Below, in pieces: positions 54,369 to 64,000 of a stretch of DNA of 64,000 nucleotides. Every line of letters starts with the position of its first letter. The first letter of the stretch is position 1. The DNA is taken from the NCBI GenBank assembly GCA_946902985.2, contig OX336397.1:155861890-155925889 (forward strand). The letters are read 5' to 3'. The stretch is from Meconema thalassinum (Eukaryota; Arthropoda; Insecta; Orthoptera; Tettigoniidae). A model generated the notes under the pieces. It searched no databases and was not told the origin of the DNA. It saw nothing but the letters and a program-made list of their open reading frames with translations. Made by a program: the position numbers and the translations under genes.

Positions 54369-56902
54369 CTAGCTGTACCCGGCATGCGTTGCAATGCCAA
54401 TCAAAGAAAGTGTTGGCATTGTAACTTTGTATGTTGAAGTGCTTTTGGATTCCCAATAGTGTTTTTCTTTTTCCGTTAACCACCTCTAAACAATTGTAAA
54501 ATTGATTTACTATCTCAAATATCATGGGAGCGTGCTCAACAACTCACCAAATTTTCATCGCAATGAAATGAATGGTATATGAACGCATACGGGACATTGT
54601 TGAAACGAATCGAGCGCCGTCACCCATTTGTTGAATATACTCGTACGCTACCTATTGTAAAATGGATTTACTAAGTGAAAACCTTTCCTGGTGTGTACAC
54701 AACAACTCATGAAAGTTTCATCGCAATCGGATGAATGGCATATGAACGCATACGGGTTTTTGCTTAAATGATTCGTGCGACGACACTCATTTGTTGAATC
54801 TACTTGTGCGCCACCCATTGAAAAACGGATTTACTAATTCTTACACCTTCGCAGGACTGTGCTCAACTCCCCAAAGTTTTAGGATAATCGGATGAATGTT
54901 ATATGAACGTATACGGGACTTGGTTGAAACGATTCACGCGCTGTCGCCTATTAATTGCATCTCATCGTGCGCTACCAATTGTAAAATGGATTTACTAAAT
55001 CAGAAATCTTTGCGGGAGTGGAAACAACTTTTCTCCAATTTCATTGCAATCGCATGAGTGGTATATGAACGCATACGGATTTTTTTAAACGATACGCACG
55101 CCGTTACTCATTTGTTGAATCTACTTGTGCGATACCTATTGTAAAGTGGATATACTATGCCAGAAACCTTCCCTGAATTGTATACAACATCTCACCCAAG
55201 TTTCATTGCTTTCGGACAAATGGTATATGAACGCATACGGGACTTTGTTGAAACGCTTCGCGTGCCTTCACTCATATGTTGAATCTACTTGAGCGCTACC
55301 TATTGTAAAATGGATTAACTAAGCCTGAAACTTTCCCTGGAGTGTACACAACAACTCACCCAAGTTTAGTCGCTATCAGACGAATGGTATATGAACGTAT
55401 ACGGGACTATGTTGAAACACTTCGCGCGTCGTCGCTCGTTTGTTTAATCTACTTATGCGATACCTATTATGAAGTGAATTTACTAACCCAGAAACCTTCC
55501 CCGAAGTGTACACAACATCTCACCCAAGTTTCATCGCTATCAGACGAATAGTATATGAACGCAAACGGGACTTTGTTGAAACGCTTCCCGCATCGTCGCT
55601 CATTTGTTGAATCTACTTGTGCGCTACCTATTATAACATGGATTTACTTAGCCAGACACCTTGCTAGTAGTGTACAGAACCTCTCACCCTAGTTTCATCG
55701 CTATCGGACGAATGGTATGTAAACGCATACAGGACTTTGTTGAATCGCTTCGCCCGTCGTCGCTGATTTGTTGAATCTAATCGTGCGCTACCTATTGTTA
55801 AGTGGATTTACTAAGCCAGAAATCTTCCATGAAGTGCACACATCATCTCACCCAAGTTTCATCACTATCAGACGAATAGTATATGAACGCATACGGGACT
55901 TAGTTGAAACGCTTGCTCGTCGTCGCTCATTTGTTGAATTTACTCGTGCGCTACCTATTATAACATGGATTTACTAAACCAGAAACCTTGCCTGTAGTGT
56001 ATACAACCTCTCACCCAAGTTTCATCGCTATCGGACGAATGGTATGTGAACGCATACGGGACTTTATTGAAACGCTTCGCTCGTCGTCGCTCATTTGTTG
56101 AATCTACTCGTGCGCTACCTATTATAACATGGATTTACTAAGCCAGACACCTTGCCTGTAGTGTACACAACCTCTCACCCTAGTTTCATCGCTATCGGAC
56201 GAATGGTATGTGAACGCATACAGGACTTTGTTGATACGCTTCGCCCGTCGTCACTGATTTGTTGAATCTAATCGTGCGCTACTTATTGTTAAGTGGATTT
56301 ACTAAGCCAGAAACCTTCCATGAAGTGTACACAACATCTCACCCAAGTTTCATCACTATCAGACGATTAGTATATGAACGCATACGGGACTTAGTTGAAA
56401 CGCTTCACTCGTCGTCGCTCATTTGTTGAATGTACTCGTGCGCTACCTATTATAACATGGATTTACTAAGCCAGAAACCTTGCCTGTAGTGTACATAACC
56501 TTTCACCCAAGATTCATAGCTATCTGACGAATGGTATGTGAACGCATGAAGGACTTTGTTGAAACGCTTCGGCCGTCGTCGCTCATTTGTTGAATCTACT
56601 CGTGCGCTACCTATTGTAAAAAGGATTTACTAAGTCAGAAACCTTTCCTTGGGTGTGCACAACAATACAACCAAAGTTTCATAGCAATCGGATGAATGGG
56701 ATATGAACGCATACGGGACTTTGTTTAAGCGATTCGCGTGCCGTCACTCATTTGTTGAATCTACTCGTGCGCTACAACTTTCATATTTATTCACCTTTTA
56801 AACCTTCCCTGGACTTCCACAAATAATTCAAGACCAAAATTAGCAAAATCGGCCTAGCCGTTCTCGAGTTTTAGCGAGACTAACGAACAGCAATTCATTT
56901 TT
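54369..56902 (-). mobile_element. Helitron-like element with 164-bp tandem repeats (left block)
   Basis: On the minus strand the 3' end is GCATTGCAACGCATGCCGGG then TACAGCTAG before T. The interior is about 14 degenerate units of 161-164 bp (TGGTATATGAACGCATACGG marks at 54573, 54736, 55059, 55221, 55385, 55549, 55713 and onward). The 5' part (GTTCTCGAGTTTTAGCGAGA, AACGAACAGCAATTC) is cut off where family D starts. Repeated frames are incidental. Confidence 0.75.
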
Positions 56903-58623
56903 AGCTTACTTTTCACATTTTGCAAAAATGAGGAAAAAGTAGTCTTATGAGATCGGGAAAATGTGTGTCTGTCCTTCTGTCTGTCTGTCTGTCTGTCCTT
57001 CTGTCTGTCTGCCTGTCCTTCTGTCTGTCTGGCTGTGTGTGTGTCCCCCCCCCCTATCAACTCCTAAACGGCTGGAGCAATCAAAACAAAATTTGGTAGG
57101 GATAAAGATCTATACCTGAATATCTCACGGGCATATTTGAAAATGATGTCAGTGCTACCAACTGCTGAAAAATCGCAAATGAAATTTGAACTCCATGTTG
57201 GATATCTTGGAAGGTATGAATGGGAGCTATTTCAAAATTGGCACACGTATAGATACTAATATTGCAGTTTAATTTCCAGGAGGCCATATATGGCAGTGTT
57301 GCCAAAATGATTATAAGCCTGCTGATAGGTCAAAATTTTAAATGCATATAACTTCTACACTTGCAATTGGATTTCAACCAAATTTTGTATGTGCTATGTG
57401 TACGTAAACAGATATGACTGAGCACATTCTTAGGAGCCACCAGGGCTGTTAATAAATGCTCTCAATTTTTTAAAATCCAAATACCCATATATCAGAAAGT
57501 ATGCTAGCCGACTGCTTAAAACTATGCACACGTATAGTACCTGACATTCTAGATTAATTTGGAGTAACTAATAAAGGCCTACGCCAGTGCTGCCAACATG
57601 ATTCTAAGCCTGCAGACAGGTCCAATTTTGGAGTAACTTATATATGTCAGTGCTACCAACATGATTCTAAGCCTGCTGAGAGGTCTAACTTTAAATAAAA
57701 GGAAGCTTGTAGTTTAACGTGACCGTGAATCTCGCGATCATAAGCCACGGGACTTCCATTTTACGTGGAATCCCAACCACAAGACATGGCATTTCACATC
57801 GAAAATCTCACATGCATTGACCGGGAATCGAACCCGGTCCGCCTTGGTGAGAGGCATACAGCTTGACCGCTGCGCCACCACGCCCCCTAACTTTAAATAC
57901 ATGTAACTTCTATAATATCATTTGGATTTCAACCAAATTTCGTGTGTGCTATGTGTACCATAACAGATATGACTATGCCGATTCTTAAGAGTAACCAGGG
58001 CTGCCAACTGTTAATAAATACTGTCTCTATTTTTGTTACCCTAATATCAATATATCAGAAAGTATGCAAGCCAATAGCTCTAAACTTTGCACACGTATAG
58101 TACCTGGCATTCTAGATTAATTTGGAGTAACTAATAAAGGCCTACGCCAGTGCTGCCAACATGATTCTAAGCCTGCAGACAGGTCCAATTTTAAAATGCA
58201 TGTAACTTCTGTACTAAATAATGGATTTCATTCAAAATTGACACAACAATAGATCATATTATTTCAGATTATATCTGACCAATACATGTATGTCATTGTT
58301 GCCAACATGATTTTACGCGCGCTGTTATATCCAATGTTTAACTGCACGCAACGTCCATGCTATTCATTGGACTTCAACCAAATTTTGTATTCTGTACCTT
58401 AAGAGAAGGAACTAAGAATATATTCAGTCACCAGGGTTGCGAACTGTAGTTCTCTATTAGGCTACATTGTGCCTGGTATACAGTATTTCGAACTAATTAG
58501 AAATTTCGATATAACCAACTTAATTTTCATCATTATTCAAGATTGATCCATATATATTAATCATTGGCATGAATCATAAATTTTAAGAAAAGTAGGCTCT
58601 TTAGTTCGTCACGGAACTTCTTG
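56897..58623 (-). mobile_element. family D dispersed element, copy 3, with nested SINE
   Basis: From ATTTTTAGCTTACTTTTCAC to GGAACTTCTTG, as in copy 2. It has an expanded (CTGT)n tract (56970-57035) and a SINE at 57698-57886. It is flush against Helitron-like blocks on both sides. Confidence 0.75.
57698..57886 (-). mobile_element. 189-bp tRNA-derived SINE, intact Pol III boxes
   Basis: Minus strand: GTGGTGGCGCAGCGGTCAAG (box A TGGCGCAGCGG), then CCGGGTTCGATTCCCGGTCA (box B matches GGTTCGATTCC exactly). The bases after the T arm do not pair with the start, so it is not a tRNA gene. CTAACTTTAAATA is duplicated at 57685-57697 and 57887-57899. Confidence 0.85.
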
Positions 58624-61126
58624 TCTATATATATAAAAATCAATGTAACGTGATAGTTTGTCTGTGGGTGGGTATGTATGTCTCCTATGCGTTCATATAC
58701 CATTCGTCCGATTGCGATGAAACTTGGGTGAGATGTTGAGTACACTCCAAGGAAGGTTTCTGACTTAGTAAATCCATTTTACAATAGGTAGCGCACGCGT
58801 AGATTGAACAAATGAGCGACGATGCGCGAAGCATTTCAGCAAAGTTCCGTATGTGTTCATATACCATTCGTCCGATAGCGATGAAACTTGGGTGAGATGT
58901 TGTGTACACTTACGTGAAGGTTTCAAAATTAGTGAATACATTTCACAGTAGATAGCGCACGAGTAGATTCAACAAATGAGCGACGACACGCAAAGCGTTT
59001 CAACAAAGTCCCGTATGCATTCATATACCATTCGTCCGATAGCTATGAAACTTGCGTAAAATGTAGTGTACACTGCAGGGAAAATTTCTGGCTTAGTACA
59101 TCCAATTTACAATAGGCAGCGCACGAGAAGATTCAACAAATGAGCTACGACGCGCGAAGCATTTCAACAAAGTCACGTTTGCGTTCATATACCATTCGTC
59201 CGATAGCGATGAAACTAGGATGAGATTTTGTACGCACTCCAGGGAAGGTTTCTAGCTCAGTAAATCCCTTTAAAAATAGGTAGAGCACGAGTAGAATCAA
59301 CAAATGAGCGACGACGCGCGAAGCGTTTCAACAAAGTCCCATATAATTTCATATACCATTCATCCGATAGCGATGAAACTTGGGTGAGATGTCGTGTACA
59401 CTCCAGGGAAGGTTTCTGGCTTAGTACATACATTTTACAATAGGTAGCGCACCAGTAGATTCAACAAATGAGCGATGACACGCGAAGCGTTTCAACAAAG
59501 TCCCGTATAAAGTCATATACCATTCGTCTGATAGTGATAAATGTTTGGTGAATTGCTGTGTACACTCCAGGAAAGGTTTCTGGCTAAGTAAATCCATTTT
59601 ACAATACGAAGCGCACGTTTATGTTCAACAAATGAGTGACTACGCGCGAAGCGTTTCGACAACGTCCCGTATACGTTCACATACCATTCATCTGATTGCG
59701 ATGAAACTTGGGTGAGATGTTGTGTACACTCCAGGGAAGGTTTCTGGCTGAGTACATCCATATTACAATATGTAGCGCAAGAGTAGAATCAACAAATGAG
59801 CGACGACACGCGAAGCGTTTCAACCAAGTCCCGTATGCATGCATGTACCATTCGTCTGTAGCTATAAAACTTGGGTGAGATGTTGTGTACACGTCATGGA
59901 AAATTTCTGGCTTAGTAAATCCCCTATACAATATGCAGCGCACAAGTTGATTCAACAAATGAGGGCCGACGCGCGAAGCGTTTCAACAAAGTCCCGTATA
60001 AGGTCATATACCATTCTGCCGTTAGCGGTGAAACTTGGGTGAAATATGGTGGACACTCCAAGGAAGGTTTCTGGCTTAGTAAATACATTTCACAGAAGGT
60101 AGCACACGAGTAGATTCGACAAATGAACGACGACACGCGGAGCGTTTCAATACAGTCCCCTATGTCTTCATATCCCATTAGTCCGATAGCGATGAAACTT
60201 GGGTGAGATGTTGTGGACACTAACGTGACGGTTTCTAATTTAGTAAATACATTTTACAGTAGGTAGCGCACGAGTAGATTCAACAAATGAGTGACGGAGC
60301 GCGAATCGTTTAAACAAAATCAGGTATGCGTTCATATACTATTCATCCGATTGCGATGAAACATAGATCAGTTATTGTGCACCCGCCAGGGAAGGGGACT
60401 TAGTAAATCCATTTCACAATAGGTAGCGCACCAGTAGATTCAACAAATGAGCGATGACACGCGAAGCGTTTCAACAAAGTCCCGTATAAAGTCATATACC
60501 ATTCGTCTGATAGTGATAAATGTTTGGTGAATTGCTGTGTACACTCCAGGAAAGGTTTCTGGCTAAGTAAATCCATTTTACAATACGAAGCGCACGTTTA
60601 TGTTCAACAAATGAGTGACTACGCGCAAAGCGTTTCAACAAAATCCCCTATTGCGTTCATATAACATTCTTCGATTGCGAAGAAACCTTGATGAGTTATT
60701 GTGTACACGCCAGGGAAGGGCTTCGACTTAGTAATACATTTCTCAATAGGTAGCGCACGAGTAGATTCAACAAATGAGTGACAGCGCACGAATCGTTTAA
60801 ACAAAACCCCGTATACGTGCATATACCATTCATCCGATTGCGATGAATCATTGATGAGTTATTGTGTACACGCCAGGGAAGGGTTTCGACTTAGTAAATC
60901 AATTTCACAATAGGTAGCGTACGAGATGATTCAACAAATGAGTGACAGCGATGAAACTTGAAAGTTGTTGTGCACGCTCCCACGAATGGTTCTAAATTAG
61001 AAAATCCATATTACGATAGCTTAGAGGCACTTAACATGTTGTGTATCCAAAAGCACTTCAAGAAACAGAATTTCAACGCCAACACTTTTTTTGATTGGCA
61101 TTGCAACGCATGCCGGGTACAGCTTG
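58624..61126 (+). mobile_element. Helitron-like element with 164-bp tandem repeats (right block)
   Basis: Starts TCTATATATATAAAAATCAA and ends with CATTGCAACGCATGCCGGGT then ACAGCTTG (CTAG mutated). About 14 units with exact 164-bp steps in places (58864 to 59028). It is the inverted partner of 54369-56902. A segment of about 200 bp (59440-59640) recurs almost unchanged at 60420-60620. Confidence 0.75.
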
Positions 61127-61605
61127 TTATATATATAAGATAGATTGGTGATTTTTCCCCCTTGCGAAGCGGCCAAAACGTAAATATCACTTAATTTCCT
61201 TCTCATAGTTCTTTCTTCCTTTCTCTTCCTCCACGTTTCCTTCATTCTTTCAGAGTGTTGCGCCTTTCTCTCTGCTGTCCATCTTCCTCTCCTGCGCTCT
61301 CTATTTTCTTCCACAATAACCTTTATGTTAGAAAGTCTTGCCCTGAATTGTTTTCTGTCTTGAAAGTCTTCATCTGTGATTCCTAGCCTCCTGAGGTCTT
61401 CCTTCACCTGCTTGGTGTAACTCCCTTGGCTCTTCAGACTGTATATTTTATCAACAATTTGTTTATTTATCCTTGCTGGACTCATTCTGACCATGTGTCC
61501 ATAGAAACTCAGTCGTGTTTTCCAGGTCTTCCACCCTTTCGTTTATCTCCTTGTTTAATCTTAGTCTGTAGTTTCCCGTAAATCCTTCTCAGTATTCTCC
61601 TTTCA

Positions 61606-62300
61606 TGACGCGGTGAGCTTGCCACGGTGGGTGAGTGGATAGCGTGTTGGTCTACTAACCCCAAGATTGCAGGTTCGCTCCTGGCCGTGGTAAGTGATTT
61701 TTGAAAGGCGGCAAAAATACGACACGCATGTCATACGATGTTGGCATGTCAAATAACCCATTAGAATTCAGTAGGCCGTGTTTATAATGGCAAAATTAAT
61801 CTCGGGAGTTTCCGCCAACACAAAGTTCCTCATTTCTCTACTAGAAGTGCTATAGTGTTCAAGAAGCTTAGATATCTAACCTCCTTGACTTTCATACTGA
61901 TTCAAGGAACAACTAAATTCGACATGCAAGCTATCCTCTGGGTGTAAAATTACAAAGCTTGCACCCGGCATCAGAGGCCATACGATATTATTATTACTAT
62001 GACGCGGTGACTGCTGATCGCGTTATCGCGTTATGGGGTAGGGCCACCAATCTAAAATTTTCCAGTGTACATTGACTCAAAGACTTGTTCTTTTTGGAAT
62101 TCTGTTTTTTTTTAATTTTTCTGTGATTTTTGTTTATTTTTATAATTATAAGTTTTATTTAATTTTGTGTTTTATTAATTTTCGGTATTTTCAAGGTTAG
62201 TTGTCCACCTCTAAATTCCATTCCAAATTTGTATACTTTAGTCTGTGTTAGGAGGGGGCAGATGACCTCGTAGTTTCGCCCCTTAAAACAACAATAACTA
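61606..62300 (+). mobile_element. LINE 3' fragment inserted with 15-bp TSD
   Basis: Starts TGACGCGGTGA, is interrupted by SINE-A, resumes CTGCTGATCGCGTTATCGCG and ends GCAGATGACCTCGTAGTTTC then GCCCCTTAAAACAACAATAA. AGTATTCTCCTTTCA is duplicated at 61591-61605 and 62301-62315. The 3' UTR matches that at 13600-13985. Confidence 0.85.
61617..61998 (+). mobile_element. SINE-A, complete, 12-bp TSD
   Basis: 382 bp, the same length as the copy at 26775-27156: head GGGTGAGTGGATAGCGTGTT, box B GGTTCGCTCC, 3' (ATT)n. ATGACGCGGTGA is duplicated at 61605-61616 and 61999-62010, inside the younger-than-LINE fragment. Confidence 0.9.
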
Positions 62301-62400
62301 AGTATTCTCCTTTCAATATTCAGGAGCTCTTCCAGGCTCATCAGGCTGGCCGTTTCTACACCATATAGGATTACTGGTTTTACCACAGCATTGGGCACCA

Positions 62401-63770
62401 CTGCTACAATTCGGGGAAGAATTTATTAATAAAGGGAGTCCGCGTCTTCGCCATGATGTGTGCTGATCCGGCTGAGGGTTGACCAGGTTCTGCGATGTGG
62501 ATCAAAGCAGAGGCGACTGCCGAGTTTTATAATGTGTAGGACGTAATATGATGGGCTTAACTTAAGATAATAGCTGGGCTAAATTGAGTTATTAGACTCA
62601 GTCTAATATTAATTATCCAGTCGCACAGCATTATTACGAACAGATTACACAATACAATACAATCGAATACCACTCCAAAGATGAGCACACGCTGAAAACC
62701 GCGCGAAATCGTAACCAATAAGCCTGTAGTGTTGGTTTAAATTCAACCAATAGCGAGACATGAGTATCTCAGTCCTCAAAGTGCCATTATACAGACCAAA
62801 CCTGCCCCTTCCCCCTCAAGGGTTCCCATACATTTCCAAAGCTATAAACACGTGCTTTGAGGATGCAAGGCTTCCTTCCTCAGCTTTCTACTCCGGGCCA
62901 CCTCCGGGCTGTGAAGGTCACACTTCACCATAACTCCAGAGCTATTATTTGGCAATGGATGTGTCCAATATTTTCCTGCTGGAAATTCCAATGTTCTAAC
63001 TGCCTCAGAACTAATTGACCATTGTGAAAATCTATAGAGCGTCTCAACCTTAAAAGACAGTATGGAATTAAATGTAGTAGTTGCCTCTCACTCGCACTCC
63101 TATGTCCTGCAATTAGCTTCGTCCTCTTCTACCCCGGCGATGTTGGCATTTCCCAATAATTGAAAGTGACAAATCTAAGAAAATGCTTGCGTGGTCTTAT
63201 AGAGAATTTTCCGCTCTTTATGATGATGTAAAAATAAAAGCCATAAATAATTAACACATGGCCCAATTTTCACAATTACGATATTTTAGCGCAAATCTAT
63301 ATTTTTGCAGATATAAAACTTATCACGCCATAGATAATGAACTAATGATCGCAACAGATCAAGAATTTATTTTTAGATTGCCTGATGTTGGTAGAAGATA
63401 CTCTATTTCTCAGGGTAGTAATTATTTTCATAGTAAGAAAGTTATGATTTTTTCTTTCTTAAATGTTACTTGAAAAATCTGAGATGGTATCACAGGAAAG
63501 TCACATAGCGACAAACTTTTTTGCTATTGACTTTACGTTGGTGACTAAGCGAGAAGAAATGTTCATTAATATGTGAAAAAGTTTTTAAAACAAACCCGAG
63601 CTCGATATCAGATAGCATTCATAAGTTATCGCACTTATTCCTCCCGCCCAGCGCTGACGCTGCGTAAGTTTGTTTACTCCGACGCCAGTATCTCCCCGAC
63701 TTATGGTGTGAAGTTAAACTGTGAAATGAAGTGGTCTTGTGTTCTTTATAAATTGTCCGCCTCGTTGCGT
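62401..63770. other. unassigned
   Basis: No gene or element recognised. Frames at 63258-63473 and 63573-63830 have no family features that I can see. Confidence 0.3.
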
Positions 63771-63774
63771 ACCG

Positions 63775-64000
63775 TAGTGGCTAGCATTCCTGGTTGTCAC
63801 CGTGCTGTCACCGTGGAGGCCCAGGTTTGAATCCCGGCTCCGCCAATAAATTTAATTCTGGTCTGAGGGCTGGAACGGGGTGTACTCAACTTCATGAGAC
63901 AAAACGGATAAGAGGCGGGTTCGATTCCTACCTCAGCCATCCTCTAAGTGGTTTCCGTGGTTTGCCTTTGTCCATCCCGGGAATAACATATTATAGTATT
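63775..64000 (+). mobile_element. SINE-B, cut by the window edge
   Basis: Head TACCGTAGTGGCTAGCATTC, box B GGTTTGAATCCCGG, then GCTGGAACGGGGTGTACTCA and GGCGGGTTCGATTCC, as in the complete copy at 14413-14880. Confidence 0.8.

Larger units (their letters stand above)
61150..62400 (-). pseudogene. LINE C-terminal part with a double nested insertion
   Basis: Minus strand from the right: NAVVKPVILYGVETASLMSL and EELLNIERRIL, then after the insertion (61606-62300) a broken linker and MVRMSPARINKQIVDKIYSL, QVKEDLRRLGITDEDFQDRK, WTAERKAQHSERMKETWRKR. Same family as 20020-20571 and related to 43520-44340. Confidence 0.75.

Noticed and set aside
57780..57890. Functional tRNA gene
   Set aside because: Boxes A and B are good, but the acceptor stem does not pair and a 189-bp body with a 13-bp TSD shows it is a SINE.
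54369..61126. Possible CRISPR-like or centromeric satellite array
   Set aside because: Units are degenerate with no unique spacers, and the blocks have Helitron-type ends, so they are element-internal tandem repeats.
1..64000. LTR retrotransposons or endogenous viral sequences
   Set aside because: I saw no paired LTRs, no Gag or protease motifs and no viral polymerase motifs; all RT relics are of non-LTR type.

Overview
This window looks like intronic and intergenic DNA from a large, transposon-saturated insect genome. The evidence is LINE, SINE, Helitron, mariner, hAT and THAP-type elements packed side by side, several different tRNA-derived SINE families, AT-rich unique DNA, and one spliced exon of animal type. 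An orthopteran or other polyneopteran insect is my best guess from the repeat mix, but that is inference.

Only one stretch reads as a host-gene exon with confidence: 32013-32162 on the minus strand. It is 150 bp long, has a good acceptor and a GTGAGT donor, and encodes part of a SUEL/galactose-binding-lectin domain, most like EVA-1-type receptors. A second candidate is a 104-codon intact reading frame at 6632-6946 (minus) with its own polyadenylation signal; I do not recognise it. Everything else that codes is transposon debris.

Layout: 0-6 kb holds a 680-bp mobile element (copy A), a Helitron 3' end and the first copy of a 1.4-kb dispersed repeat (family D). 6-13 kb has the small ORF, a frameshifted LINE reverse transcriptase, a second family D copy, and Helitron relics with 126-bp tandem repeats. 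13-18 kb is a stack of SINEs, a chimeric mariner and an RTE-type LINE split by a TIR element. 18-25 kb has LINE tails, a 1.16-kb palindrome, a Helitron helicase relic and a diverged family D copy. 25-32 kb has SINEs and a LINE carrying four nested insertions, then the lectin exon. 32.2-36.2 kb is one TIR-bounded element with other elements inside it. 36.5-40.9 kb has copy B of the 680-bp element, a nested LINE, a second TA palindrome and fold-backs. 41.5-42.9 kb is two abutting minisatellites (47 and 40 bp). 43-53 kb has LINEs, SINEs, an intact-ended short Helitron, Jockey debris, a THAP relic and a mariner with very long TIRs. 54.4-61.1 kb is a large inverted structure: two Helitron-like blocks of 164-bp repeats in opposite orientation around a family D copy. 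61-64 kb has a LINE with two successive nested insertions and a final SINE.

The genes do not form pathways. The informative content is insertion history, because many insertions keep target-site duplications (TSDs) that can be read directly. SINE names used here (A, B, C, G, T) are only labels for families seen in this window.
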